Source of the DNA: Leptospirales bacterium
GTDB lineage: Bacteria > Spirochaetota > Leptospiria > Leptospirales > Leptonemataceae
Direction: 5' to 3'
Length of the DNA: 41,178 bases
NCBI GenBank assembly: GCA_014238275.1
Contig: JABABJ010000169.1
Location: forward strand, 1 to 41,178
The translations under genes and the position numbers were made by a program. This document shows, in pieces, positions 8,442 through 16,490 of this stretch. The notes under the pieces were generated by a model that was given only the letters and a program-made list of their open reading frames with translations, was not told the origin of the DNA and did not search any database. Positions within the stretch are counted from its first letter, which is position 1, and every line of letters begins with the position of its first letter.

Positions 8442-8469
8442 TTCTTGATACATTTTTCTTGATACATTT
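8442..8469 (+). repeat. Perfect 14-bp tandem duplication
   Basis: Two identical copies of TTCTTGATACATTT lie between ndk and the prenyl synthase gene and end four bases before the latter's ATG. The duplication supplies an upstream TTG in frame at 8459, but ATG 8474 is the better start. Confidence 0.8.
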
Positions 8470-8473
8470 CTTT

Positions 8474-9421
8474 ATGGAAGGAATCATACAAGCTTTTGCA
8501 TCTTGTTTTGACAGCTTTCTTCATCGAGAAATTTTCCCTTATATACAGCAAAAAGCCCCTTCCCTTCTATCAGAGCCAATGATTTATTCCCTAGGAGGTA
8601 AGGGAAAAAGAATCCGTCCGGTTCTAGTGATGCTTTGTGCAGGATTCAACCTGCCAAATAAGGAAAAAACCAAAGATCTCCCTAAAGATCTTTATAAAAC
8701 AAAATCCATTCTATACACAGCAGCAGCTATAGAAAGTATTCATACCTATTCCTTGATCCACGATGACCTTCCTTGCATGGATAACGATAGTATGAGGCGT
8801 GGAAAACCATCTTGTCACATTCAATATTCAGAAAATCAAGCTGTTCTTGCAGGAGATGCCCTCAATACTCTAAGCTTCTTTTTGCTTGCAAAAGCAGTAA
8901 ACTTCAACAGCTCTTTAGAACTAGGAAAGCTAACTGAAATCCTTGCTAGGACAAGTGGGATGGAAGGTATGGTAGGGGGACAAATTCTCGATCTTCAGTC
9001 TCAGTCTCCAATTGCCTTGTCACAAAAAGGAAATAAAGAAAAAAAGAATTCTGTCGAGCAATTAGAAAGGATTCATTCTCTGAAGACAGCTACATTGTTT
9101 TCTTGTTGCACTGAAATCGGAGCCTTGCTTTCCTCACGAAACCCAAGCTCAATTCAAGTCTATCGAAAGTATGGTGAAAAGCTTGGGCTTCTTTTTCAAA
9201 TCCAAGACGATCTCATGGACTATGAGAATGATTCAAGCAAAGAAGAACAAAACAACTATCCAGCTCTACTAGGAAAGAAGGAAAGCCTACATCGCTGTCG
9301 CCTTTTACAGAAAGAGCTCTTTGAACTTGCAGATCAACTCCATCAAAATAAGGAATGCTCGGAGGATTTGTGTAAGATATTCCAAAAACTCCCTTTTTGG
9401 CTTCTGAAAAGACTATCATGA
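8474..9421 (+). CDS. ispA: Short-chain prenyl diphosphate synthase (IspA type)
   Basis: It condenses isopentenyl diphosphate with allylic diphosphates to give farnesyl or geranylgeranyl diphosphate. The protein is 315 residues from ATG 8474. Motifs are GGKGKRIRP (about 41-49), the first Asp-rich motif HDDLPCMDND in the DDx4D form (Asp 97, 98 and 103), and the second motif IQDDLMDYE. The DDx4D form is typical of bacterial farnesyl/geranylgeranyl synthases; exact chain length cannot be set from sequence. The stop overlaps the next gene's start as ATGA (9418-9421), so the TlyA-like methyltransferase is translationally coupled. This mirrors ispA-tlyA proximity seen in other bacteria. Confidence 0.88.
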   Translation: MEGIIQAFASCFDSFLHREIFPYIQQKAPSLLSEPMIYSLGGKGKRIRPVLVMLCAGFNLPNKEKTKDLPKDLYKTKSILYTAAAIESIHTYSLIHDDLPCMDNDSMRRGKPSCHIQYSENQAVLAGDALNTLSFFLLAKAVNFNSSLELGKLTEILARTSGMEGMVGGQILDLQSQSPIALSQKGNKEKKNSVEQLERIHSLKTATLFSCCTEIGALLSSRNPSSIQVYRKYGEKLGLLFQIQDDLMDYENDSSKEEQNNYPALLGKKESLHRCRLLQKELFELADQLHQNKECSEDLCKIFQKLPFWLLKRLS

Positions 9422-10089
9422 AGAATATGAAAAAATCAGAGTATGTAAGTAGAGCAGCGTATAAGCTCAAGAATGCACTCTCTTTTTTTCGTGAGGAAGG
9501 ATACCTCATCAAAATTCGAGGAAGAATCTGTATGGATCTTGGTGCTGCCCATGGTGGCTTTGTTCAAATCCTTTTGGAAGAAGGGGCTGAAAGAATTTAT
9601 GCAATAGATGTTGGTTATGGTATTTTAGAATATAGCCTCCGCAAGAATGAGCGAGTCATTGTCCTTGAGCGAAAGAACCTCCGATTCCTTCATAAAAGCT
9701 GGTTTCTCGCAAAAGATATTTCCCAAACAAAGGAAAGTGAAGTGCAAGCAAGTTCTCTTTTTATTACTTGCGATGTCTCTTTTCTTTCCTCTCGGACAGT
9801 GTTAGAGGTTTTAGCTCGTTTTTCTCAAGAAAACCAAATCCCCCTAGAGGCAATGATCCTCATCAAGCCTCAGTTTGAGGCATCTCAAAAAACCCAGAAA
9901 GGAATCATTCACAACCCCCAAACACGACAAAAGCTGATAGATTCCGTGCGGGAAAAAGCAGAATCCCTTGACTTTTCGGTACATGGGATTCGAGAGGCTA
10001 TCCCAGCCGGAAGGAAAGGAAACTTGGAATACATGATGTACCTTAACAGTGTACCTTACACAGAAGCTAAAGGCTCCCCCACCCAATAA
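9418..10089 (+). CDS. TlyA-like rRNA 2'-O-methyltransferase, lacking S4 domain
   Basis: An FtsJ/RrmJ-fold SAM-dependent methyltransferase of the TlyA family. TlyA proteins methylate ribose of rRNA cytidines. From ATG 9418 (overlapping the upstream TGA) it is 223 residues. Motifs are VSRAAYKL, the SAM-binding MDLGAAHGGF, AIDVGYG, TCDVSFLS, LIKPQFE and GRKGNLEYM. These give the K-D-K-E catalytic tetrad. Most TlyA proteins carry an N-terminal S4 RNA-binding domain of about 60 residues; here the protein starts directly at the methyltransferase domain. A TTG at 9397 would add only seven residues and does not restore it. Confidence 0.85.
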   Translation: MKNMKKSEYVSRAAYKLKNALSFFREEGYLIKIRGRICMDLGAAHGGFVQILLEEGAERIYAIDVGYGILEYSLRKNERVIVLERKNLRFLHKSWFLAKDISQTKESEVQASSLFITCDVSFLSSRTVLEVLARFSQENQIPLEAMILIKPQFEASQKTQKGIIHNPQTRQKLIDSVREKAESLDFSVHGIREAIPAGRKGNLEYMMYLNSVPYTEAKGSPTQ

Positions 10090-10108
10090 AAGAAGAGCCA
10101 AGGAAAGA

Positions 10109-10451
10109 TGGAGACGGCGGGAGTTGAACCCGCGTCCTGCAGCGCAGGAGACAAATTTCTACATGCTTAGCCGGCTTTAGGGAAACGAAATCCTGCCAGC
10201 CGGCGGGCTATCATTCGCTTTACAGCCTGTATACATTTGCTGATGGGCAGTCTGTCCCCCATCAGCTCATCCTCCGTAAATGACGCTTCTATACCATCCC
10301 GAAGGAGAGACGGTACGAAACGCTGGTGCTAAATATTATGCAGCCAGTGCAAACTCGTTGTTGGCAAGTTTAAAGTGAGGCTTTTTAGAGTTCCTCAACT
10401 CTGCATGCAACCTGAATCCCAAATCACAACAGTCGAAGCCAGTACGTCCCC
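10109..10451 (-). ncRNA. ssrA: Transfer-messenger RNA (tmRNA)
   Basis: On the minus strand the 5' end GGGGACG (10451-10445) pairs over 7 bp with CGTCTCC (10116-10110), followed by discriminator A at 10109. CCA is not encoded. The tRNA-like domain includes GACTGTTGTG-type and GTTCAACTC T-arm sequence. The tag reading frame runs 10365-10336: GCC AAC AAC GAG TTT GCA CTG GCT GCA TAA, encoding ANNEFALAA. It rescues stalled ribosomes. The length of 343 nt is normal for a one-piece tmRNA. Confidence 0.96.
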
Positions 10452-10563
10452 GTTTCACAGTGGCACTAGGCTCAGCCTATAAAACAACTATTCAGGCAAC
10501 TATTTTCCTGTCAAGTATTTTTTTTACTTTTCTACTATTATTTCAGACGATGATTTGATGATT

Positions 10564-10647
<84 letters not shown>

Positions 10648-10667
10648 ATCCTCACTCCATGATCCAT

Positions 10668-10699
10668 TTCGCAAAGAAATATATTCGCAAAGAAATATA
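10668..10699. repeat. Perfect 16-bp tandem duplication
   Basis: Two identical copies of TTCGCAAAGAAATATA, followed by TTCG as the start of a third, lie just upstream of the tRNA-Leu gene (minus strand). They sit at the boundary with the accessory block. Confidence 0.8.
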
Positions 10700-10781
10700 T
10701 TCGAAAGGAGAACTAGACCATTCCAATAAAAGCAAGCAAAAATGTCGAGAAGAAAAATGGAGTAACGATGAAGGATGAGTC

Positions 10782-11589
10782 TTATGATACTCTTGTCAAG
10801 ACGGGAGGATAGAATACACCAGTAATCACAAAAGGATTTCGAGCTTTTCTCCTGTGAAATTCTAAGGTTGTTCCTAAGAAAAGAAGAATATCTTTTTTGC
10901 TTAAGAATTCCTCTTGGTATTTTTTTGTTATATCTTTTAAGGCTTCTTCTTCATTTCCTTTCCGTTTGAAACACTTCCAAAAGAGCTGTCCTATTTCCCA
11001 ATCTTCTATCATCAACCTAGATTCTTTGCCTACAGCATCTTTGAAGTGATAATAGAACTTGTAAGGCAATTTGCGGACTAGCTTTATCTCTTTTTTAATT
11101 TCTTTGAATAATGGCATTTGTGTATTTTCTTCTTCTATTCTTTGTAAAATTTTAGCGTCCCATTCTCTTTCTATTTCTTCAAAAGAAAACTTAGTGATTT
11201 CGCTTGGTTTGAATATACAAAGAGAGATTTCCTTTTGATGTGCTTTTTGAATAATCTCTTTTAGCTTTTCAAAAACAGGAGTGTTTTTGAATAAAATTTC
11301 TTTTCTTTTTTGCCAGTTATTTTTTGTCTCTAAAGGTTTTCCTAAAATTTCTATTTTGCTTCATTAGTTTAAAACTTTCTTTTCTCTCATCTGAGGAATT
11401 TCTTTGGAAATCGGCTTGAATCCATTGGTATTTTTTATATTGTTCTATTTCCTTTAGTTCTCGAAACGGAACGGGGTAAATTCTCCTCCATTCTCCTTTT
11501 TCATTGATACCAGCCGTACAGACCAACTCAAAATATTTTTGAGAAAAAGTAGGGTAAGTTTTAACTAGAATTAAAATTTTTTCTTTCAT
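10782..11589 (-). pseudogene. DUF488-partner gene (dual OB-fold-like), frameshifted
   Basis: The first half (MKEKILILVKTYPTFSQKY..., 11589 to about 11361) and the second half are in different frames. The second half reads SKIEILGKPLETKNNW, continuing through LMIEDWEIGQLFW and PFVITGVFYPP. Removing one base at about 11360-11361 joins them into one continuous product of about 268 residues with no internal stop. The joined protein resembles the small protein commonly encoded beside DUF488 genes; from memory this family has been described as dual OB-fold, which I cannot verify here. It lies 13 bp after the DUF488 gene on the same strand. The break may be real decay, a sequencing error or, less likely, a programmed frameshift. 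Confidence 0.75.
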
Positions 11590-11602
11590 TAAAAAAATTC
11601 TT

Positions 11603-12433
11603 TCACAGGTGTTCGATTTTCATTTTGTAGTTTCTTGCTAAATAATCGATTAACCTGCTCCTATGACAATCTGTGTGCTTTTTTTCAAAACAGCTAAGGG
11701 CAATCCGTTTGTATTTGTAAAAAAAGGAAATGATCTTTTGAATGTATTCTTTTTTCAGTTCTAATTCAGCTTCGTATTGCTTAAATAATTTAGCATAATC
11801 TTTTGCTGTAGTGCTATTTTTTCTACTTTGACTTTCAATGCCTAGTTCTGGCAAATGGCAATAGATTATATTCAATGCTTCACATTTTTCTTGTAGATGT
11901 TTTTTAGAAAAACCATACTTCATACTAAAAGCATTACGCCTTATATCACACAAAAAACGAATATCATTGTTAATGAGTTTATTCAAATAGCCATCTATAG
12001 AAATAGCTTCATAACCTATCGAGAAAATTTTTTCTTCTATTTGTCGTCGTACATTTTTTTCTTTAGCAATAAGTTTTTTTTGCTCTAAAGCAAGCTCTCT
12101 TAAACTAGCTTCGTTTTGCACTGGAAAATTTTCAGAAATTTCTATTACATTCTTTTTATCCTCTGGGCTTAGTTCAGAAAAATAATTGTGATCTTCTTTG
12201 AGTCTCCATTTTTCATTGCGGTTTTCTATTTGCTGGTAATATTTCTCTAAAACAGACAAATCCTTAGCCGCTTGAAAAGAAAAACAAGCTTGTTTGTAAG
12301 GCACAAAATCAAACAGAGGGCTATCCTGTTTTTTTGAAAATAAAAACAGAGTTTTTTGTAAATCCAAGTCAGCAAGGGTTTGGTTTTTAGATTTCTCTAA
12401 GATACTCAATAAAATTTTTCTACGGTAATACAC
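11603..12433 (-). CDS. DUF488-domain protein with N-terminal extension
   Basis: The C-terminal half (from about residue 138) is a DUF488 domain: FSIGYEAISIDGYLNKLI, FLCDIRRNAFS, CHLPELGIES, and ALSCFEKKHTDCHR. The final C-x7-CHR block is a DUF488 hallmark. The N-terminal half (LQKTLFLFSKKQDS, FDFVPYKQACFSFQ) looks like a separate domain of the kind found ahead of DUF488 in some proteins. DUF488 proteins have no firmly established role that I can state. The gene precedes the frameshifted partner by 13 bp, so they form a pair. The block is AT-rich compared with its neighbours. Confidence 0.75.
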   Translation of the reverse strand: MYYRRKILLSILEKSKNQTLADLDLQKTLFLFSKKQDSPLFDFVPYKQACFSFQAAKDLSVLEKYYQQIENRNEKWRLKEDHNYFSELSPEDKKNVIEISENFPVQNEASLRELALEQKKLIAKEKNVRRQIEEKIFSIGYEAISIDGYLNKLINNDIRFLCDIRRNAFSMKYGFSKKHLQEKCEALNIIYCHLPELGIESQSRKNSTTAKDYAKLFKQYEAELELKKEYIQKIISFFYKYKRIALSCFEKKHTDCHRSRLIDYLARNYKMKIEHL

Positions 12434-12510
12434 TTTTGCAAGATTCTTTGCAAGAATGATACTAGGAATTGAACAACTATCAAAGCATTAGACACTTCAC
12501 GCTGTCTCCA

Positions 12511-13011
12511 TTAGGAGAATTCCTTAAATCTTCTCTTTAATTCTTCTCCTGTTATCTTCTTTCCTGTTATCTCCTCTCTTCCTAGAAAGTCCTTAATTAA
12601 TTGACTCTTTTTTAGAAAATCATCAATTAATCGATTCTTTGTTAGAAAGTCCTCAATTAATTGAGTCAAGTTAACGTCTTCGGATACAAGATACTTTTTT
12701 ACGAACTCTGGAGCCATCAACCAAGTTGAGTATCCACGAGTATTCGGATATCCACAGTTACCATAAAACCAACGAATGCCAAGAGTAGGTTTTTTATACC
12801 AATCCATAGCCACTATTGCAAACCTAGACTCAACGCTTTTAGTCACTACAGCATAAGGTCCCCCTACGTGTTTTTGAGGAGAATTGATCTTTAATATACT
12901 ATCATCATCTAGCGGGTAGTCCTCTCCTGCATTTCTAACACCCATAACTGCTTTTAGAAACCTTCTCTTAGTCTCTATGATAAGACCATAGCATACAATT
13001 ACCCTCCTCAA
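12511..13011 (-). CDS. Hypothetical protein with internal LIxDFL repeats
   Basis: The 166-residue frame has a conserved-looking core (AIVAMDWYKKPTLGIRWFYG) and a C-terminal tail with three related 11-residue units (LIEDFLTKNR, LIDDFLKKSQ, LIKDFLGREE). The matching DNA is a 33-bp imperfect tandem repeat at about 12575-12670. The start is uncertain: a near-ideal AGGAGGG (13008-13002) is followed after 7 nt by an ATG at 12994, but that ATG is out of frame and closes after eight codons. The frame itself offers a TTG at 13011, upstream of the Shine-Dalgarno, or an ATG at 12945. Either a frameshift near the start has damaged the gene or a non-standard start is used. Family not recognised. Confidence 0.5.
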   Translation of the reverse strand: MRRVIVCYGLIIETKRRFLKAVMGVRNAGEDYPLDDDSILKINSPQKHVGGPYAVVTKSVESRFAIVAMDWYKKPTLGIRWFYGNCGYPNTRGYSTWLMAPEFVKKYLVSEDVNLTQLIEDFLTKNRLIDDFLKKSQLIKDFLGREEITGKKITGEELKRRFKEFS

Positions 13012-13324
13012 GTCAACACCAAAATTAAAAAACCACTGTAAAGTGGTGCTAAATCAAGCAGAACAAGCAAGAAGAAGAACTTTCCTCTGAAATAGCCATA
13101 AATAGTACATTACTCATGAAAAACACCCATAATAAGAGAAAAAACATAAGAAAAAAGACATTGGAAAACAAAAAACAGCAAATATATCAATTTTTTTTGT
13201 TTTTTCCCAAAAAAATGACAAAAAAACTTGGCAAAAAGTAATTCTGTGGTTATTGTATATCTATCATTTATCCGATCTTCAGACTGAACTTGTTATGTAA
13301 TAGGAGAGGATCGTAAAGGAGGCC
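13012..13324. promoter_or_regulatory. Intergenic region with divergent promoters (inferred)
   Basis: About 310 bp, very A-rich on the plus strand, between a minus-strand gene and the plus-strand lipoprotein gene. A small hairpin (ACCACT-GTAA-AGTGGT, about 13031-13046) has no T-run. Upstream of the lipoprotein, TTATTGTATAT (about 13249-13260) resembles an AT-rich minus 10 region and shares 11 bases with the dispersed motif at 3933 and 36887. No gene is seen. Confidence 0.35.
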
Positions 13325-14635
13325 ATGAAAATGAAAGTAAATGTAAGAAAATTAACTAGCGTGACAGCAAGTGCACAGAAATTCGTAGGAGCTATCGCTC
13401 TATTCGCCGTCGTATCGTGTTTAAATAACACAGCAGGTAGCTCGTCAGATAATCCAGCGGGTAGCTCACCAGATAATCCAGCGGGTAGATCGTCAAATAA
13501 TCCAGCGGGTAGCTCACCAGATAATCCAGCGGGTAGCTCACCAGATAATCCAGCGGGTAGATCGTCAAATAATCCAGCGGGTAGCTCTACAAATAATCCA
13601 GCGGGTAGCTCTACAAATAATCCAGCGGGTAGCTCTACAAATAATCCAGCGGGTAGCTCTACAAATAATTCCCAATTCATAGAATTTATAACAACATGGA
13701 GGGTCACTCAGGACGACCCATCCGTTACAATCCCCACAATAGGTGGAGGCTATGACTACACTGTAGATTGGGGTGATGGAAACACAGATGAGAACCAAAT
13801 GGGAGATGCAAACCACACATACACAGCAGTAACAACAGTAAAAGACTACGATATCAAGATCAAAGGTAACTTCCCTCGCATTTATTTTAACGATGCCGAT
13901 GGTAGCAATAAGGAAAAAATCATCGCTATCAAGCAGTGGGGGTCTATTGCTTGGATTTCCATGGAGAAGGCCTTTCATGGTTGTGTCAACCTAGCAGGAC
14001 AGGCCACAGACTCACCAAATCTATCTGGAGTGACAAACGTTAGCTACATGTTTCGCGGTGCTAGCAAATTCAATCAAGATATAGGGGATTGGGATACCTC
14101 AAGTCTGACTCTTATGAAGGCTATGTTTTATGATGCCTCTTCCTTTAACCAAAACATAGGGAATTGGAATACCTCAAATGTGGAAGATATGCGCTTTATG
14201 TTTTATGAGGCCTCTTCCTTTGACCAAGATATAGGGAATTGGGATACCTCAAGTCTGACTCTTATGGATGCTATGTTTTCTGGAGCCTCTTCCTTTGACC
14301 AAGATATAAGCACTAAGACGGGTTGGGTTTGGAAGACCTCAGGTGTGACTAGTATGCTCGGTGTGTTTTATGGAACCTCTTCCTTTGACCAAGATATAGG
14401 GAATTGGGATACCTCAAGTGTGAAAGATATGAGCCTTATGTTTTTTGGAGCCTCTTCCTTTGACCAAGATATAGGGAATTGGAAGACCTCAAATGTGGAA
14501 GATATGACCTATATGTTTTTTAAAGCCTCTAAATTTAACCAAGATCTAAGCAACTGGAATGTCAGTCAGGTAAGATTTCATGTGGGCTTTGATTTCAATG
14601 CTACTGCATACACCTTGGATCGGCCAAATTTCTAG
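13325..14635 (+). CDS. BspA/DUF285-type surface repeat lipoprotein
   Basis: A strong ribosome binding site (AAGGAGG) precedes ATG 13325. The 436-residue protein has a charged N-terminus, a hydrophobic segment and a lipobox ending AVVSC (Cys near residue 36), so it should be lipidated. Next comes a linker of about ten 8-residue units ([24 protein letters not shown]). The C-terminal part carries about seven copies of a roughly 24-residue repeat of the type [20 protein letters not shown]. This is the DUF285 (26-residue surface repeat) family known from Mycoplasma, Listeria and other bacteria. A surface or adhesin role is inferred. The start of the repeat domain contains [12 protein letters not shown], a PKD-like signature. 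Confidence 0.85.
   Translation: MKMKVNVRKLTSVTASAQKFVGAIALFAVVSCLNNTAGSSSDNPAGSSPDNPAGRSSNNPAGSSPDNPAGSSPDNPAGRSSNNPAGSSTNNPAGSSTNNPAGSSTNNPAGSSTNNSQFIEFITTWRVTQDDPSVTIPTIGGGYDYTVDWGDGNTDENQMGDANHTYTAVTTVKDYDIKIKGNFPRIYFNDADGSNKEKIIAIKQWGSIAWISMEKAFHGCVNLAGQATDSPNLSGVTNVSYMFRGASKFNQDIGDWDTSSLTLMKAMFYDASSFNQNIGNWNTSNVEDMRFMFYEASSFDQDIGNWDTSSLTLMDAMFSGASSFDQDISTKTGWVWKTSGVTSMLGVFYGTSSFDQDIGNWDTSSVKDMSLMFFGASSFDQDIGNWKTSNVEDMTYMFFKASKFNQDLSNWNVSQVRFHVGFDFNATAYTLDRPNF
13436..13669 (+). repeat. 24-bp tandem array inside the lipoprotein gene
   Basis: About ten copies of a 24-bp unit (three main variants, all ending in AATCCAGCGGGT). The pattern is partly a higher-order duplication: a three-unit block recurs, followed by four nearly identical units. 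Because the unit is a multiple of three, copy-number change would lengthen or shorten the linker without breaking the frame. Confidence 0.9.
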
Positions 14636-14843
14636 GTTTAGTAGAGTGGTATTGATCTACTCTTTCCCGAAATGCACAGAGTTAGAAATCGCACAGAATA
14701 TAAGTTCATTCTTGTCTCAGTATAGCTACAAAAAAGTTTTCAAAAATATTAAGAAAATTTTCAGCACTACTTTCGGCAGAAAATTGATAACCAGTAAAAT
14801 GTCAATCTCAACACGATTTTAGGCTCCATTTGCATTTTCAAGT

Positions 14844-14881
14844 AAAAGCCAAGAGCTGAAAAAAAAGCCAAGAGCTGAAAA
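14844..14881 (+). repeat. Perfect 19-bp tandem duplication
   Basis: Two identical copies of AAAAGCCAAGAGCTGAAAA sit head to tail directly before the inverted repeat upstream of the exporter operon. Confidence 0.85.
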
Positions 14882-14916
14882 ATTTAGATTTTTCCTTGAC
14901 AGCAAAATCTAAATTT
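14880..14916 (+). promoter_or_regulatory. 13-bp perfect inverted repeat with TTGACA in the loop
   Basis: AAATTTAGATTTT (14880-14892) is the exact reverse complement of AAAATCTAAATTT (14904-14916). The 11-nt loop contains a consensus minus 35 hexamer TTGACA (14896-14901), but I see no good minus 10 box at 17 bp. It lies 32 bp before the gldA-like ATG and could be an operator, a leader hairpin or a terminator of the upstream gene. Confidence 0.5.
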
Positions 14917-14948
14917 CATCAGTAGTCAATATACGTTTGGAAATTTTC

Positions 14949-15674
14949 ATGATACAGACGAACCAGCTTACAAAATATTATGGCTCCTCCCCTGCCTTGG
15001 ATTCCCTGAGCTTTACAGCTCAGCAAGGAGAAGTCTTAGGTCTTCTTGGCTTGAATGGAGCGGGAAAGACGACATGCCTTCGCATCTTGAGTGGCTATCT
15101 GATTCCTTCATCGGGCACTTGTTCCATCAATGGGAAGGATGTTTTTTCCAATCCCATGGAAATCAAGAGACAGATTGGCTATCTTCCTGAAGAGCCTCCG
15201 TTGTACACCGAGCTAACAGTCCATGACTACCTCCTCTTCATTGCACGAATGCGCGGACTTCCCAAGAAAGATTTTCAGGATGAATTTGAAAGAGTGACTC
15301 AGACAACCTATCTGAAAGATGTAAGGCATACTTTGATTCGTTGCCTTTCACTTGGATATCGAAAGAGAGTTGGAATTGCTCAGGCTCTGATTGGCTCACC
15401 CTCCGTTCTAATCCTAGATGAACCTATTTCTGGTCTTGATCCAGTACAGATCATCGAAACGAGAAATATGATTCGAAATCTTGCGGGTAAATATACGATC
15501 TTGATCTCAAGCCATATCTTGACTGAGGTCAGCAGAACCTGCGATAGAGTCATTGTAATTGATAAAGGGAGGCTTGCAGGAGAGTTGGAAGGCCAAGAGC
15601 TTCAGGAAAACTTGGAAGAAAAGTTTTTAAAGCTCACTTCCCTATCTGCACATAAATCATCCTTAAATCAATGA
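14949..15674 (+). CDS. ABC transporter ATP-binding protein, GldA-like
   Basis: The nucleotide-binding subunit of a GldA/NosF-type ABC exporter. From ATG 14949 (a TTG at 14937 adds four residues) it has about 241 residues. Motifs are Walker A GLNGAGKTT, Q-loop GYLPEEPPLY, an altered signature CLSLGYRKRVGIAQAL, Walker B VLILDEPISGLDP and H-loop SSHIL. The signature reads LSLGYRKR in place of LSGGQRQR, as in GldA/multidrug-type homologues. It is the first gene of an operon with permease, GldG-like and DUF4340-like genes downstream. Confidence 0.88.
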   Translation: MIQTNQLTKYYGSSPALDSLSFTAQQGEVLGLLGLNGAGKTTCLRILSGYLIPSSGTCSINGKDVFSNPMEIKRQIGYLPEEPPLYTELTVHDYLLFIARMRGLPKKDFQDEFERVTQTTYLKDVRHTLIRCLSLGYRKRVGIAQALIGSPSVLILDEPISGLDPVQIIETRNMIRNLAGKYTILISSHILTEVSRTCDRVIVIDKGRLAGELEGQELQENLEEKFLKLTSLSAHKSSLNQ

Positions 15675-15727
15675 AAATCAATAAAGCCCATGAAACACAA
15701 TGAAATGAAACAAGAGGAGAGTAAATC

Positions 15728-16489
15728 ATGAATCAGACCTTGCATCATACTTCTTGGAGAGAAATACTCCCTCGAATCTGGTGGATCTTTCGGAAAGAGC
15801 AATCATCTTTCATTGGATCGAACTTTCCTCCCTTGAGCATAGGAATTGTTGCCTTCGTTTGTGGAATGATCAGCGTCCTTCCTCATAAATCAGAAAACAC
15901 CCTATCAGATATCACAAGTATTCTCTTCCACATGTTTTATATCGTCATTCTTGTATCGGCTGTCTTTCTTGCAATGTCTTCCTTTGTAAATGAAAGAAAG
16001 CAAAAAACCATGGAGCTTCTTTATACCCTCCCTGTTACAGATACACAGCTTGTACTAGGAAAGTTCTTGATGGGAGTACTTCTTATGGGATCTATTACCC
16101 TTGGAATGACCCTTGTCTACCTATTGTGGCTTGCTGAGACTCCATTGTATATGGCGTTGAGTGGCGGGATGGCTCTCTTTCTAGTCGGACTATATGCTTA
16201 CAGTGTAGGAATCTTTGCCTCCAGCCTGAGCGATAGCTATCTACTTTCTCTTCTTATAGGGACTCTCATCATTGCTTTGATAGATATAGGGGGATTTCTT
16301 GCAGGACTTCTCCCTTCACCTGCAAAGGAGATACTAGCCTATTTTCATGGATTGAATCATTTTATTCCTTTTACAAAGGGTGTCATTTCATTAAAGGGAA
16401 TAACTTTTTTTGTAAGTTTAACAGTTCTTTTTTTGTTTTCATCTGTGAAGGTTCTTGAATCACGCCGCTGGAAGGGGAGTGGAAGCTAA
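15728..16489 (+). CDS. ABC transporter permease, GldF-like
   Basis: The 253-residue integral membrane protein has about six hydrophobic segments. It carries the ABC-2/NosY-type motif FVNERKQKTMELLYTLPVTD-like block in the first cytoplasmic loop region. A good ribosome binding site (GGAGAG) precedes ATG 15728, 53 bp after the ATPase gene. Partnered with the adjacent ATPase, it would form the membrane core of the exporter. The substrate is unknown. Genes of this arrangement in Bacteroidetes support gliding, but homologues occur widely in non-gliding bacteria. Confidence 0.82.
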   Translation: MNQTLHHTSWREILPRIWWIFRKEQSSFIGSNFPPLSIGIVAFVCGMISVLPHKSENTLSDITSILFHMFYIVILVSAVFLAMSSFVNERKQKTMELLYTLPVTDTQLVLGKFLMGVLLMGSITLGMTLVYLLWLAETPLYMALSGGMALFLVGLYAYSVGIFASSLSDSYLLSLLIGTLIIALIDIGGFLAGLLPSPAKEILAYFHGLNHFIPFTKGVISLKGITFFVSLTVLFLFSSVKVLESRRWKGSGS

Positions 16490-16490
16490 T

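Larger units (their letters stand above)
14636..14948 (+). other. Intergenic region upstream of the ABC exporter
   Basis: About 310 bp. It contains a perfect 19-bp tandem duplication (14844-14881) that abuts a 13-bp inverted repeat (14880-14916). An 80-codon frame at 14580-14822 overlaps the lipoprotein end and is not called. No other gene is visible. Confidence 0.6.

Noticed and set aside
12440-12510. Sequence resembling a tRNA 3' half (GGAATTGAAC) as a possible att-site relic
   Set aside because: The T-arm does not pair and no match to tRNA-Leu or tmRNA ends of useful length was found.
13436-13669. Possible CRISPR array
   Set aside because: Units are contiguous 24-bp coding repeats without spacers, and no cas genes are present.
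13279-13978. Long minus-strand frames opposite the lipoprotein gene
   Set aside because: They are mirror products of the 24-bp repeat. The plus frame has a lipobox, ribosome site and known repeats.
14580-14822. 80-codon plus-strand frame overlapping the lipoprotein end
   Set aside because: No start signal or motif; overlaps a well-supported gene.
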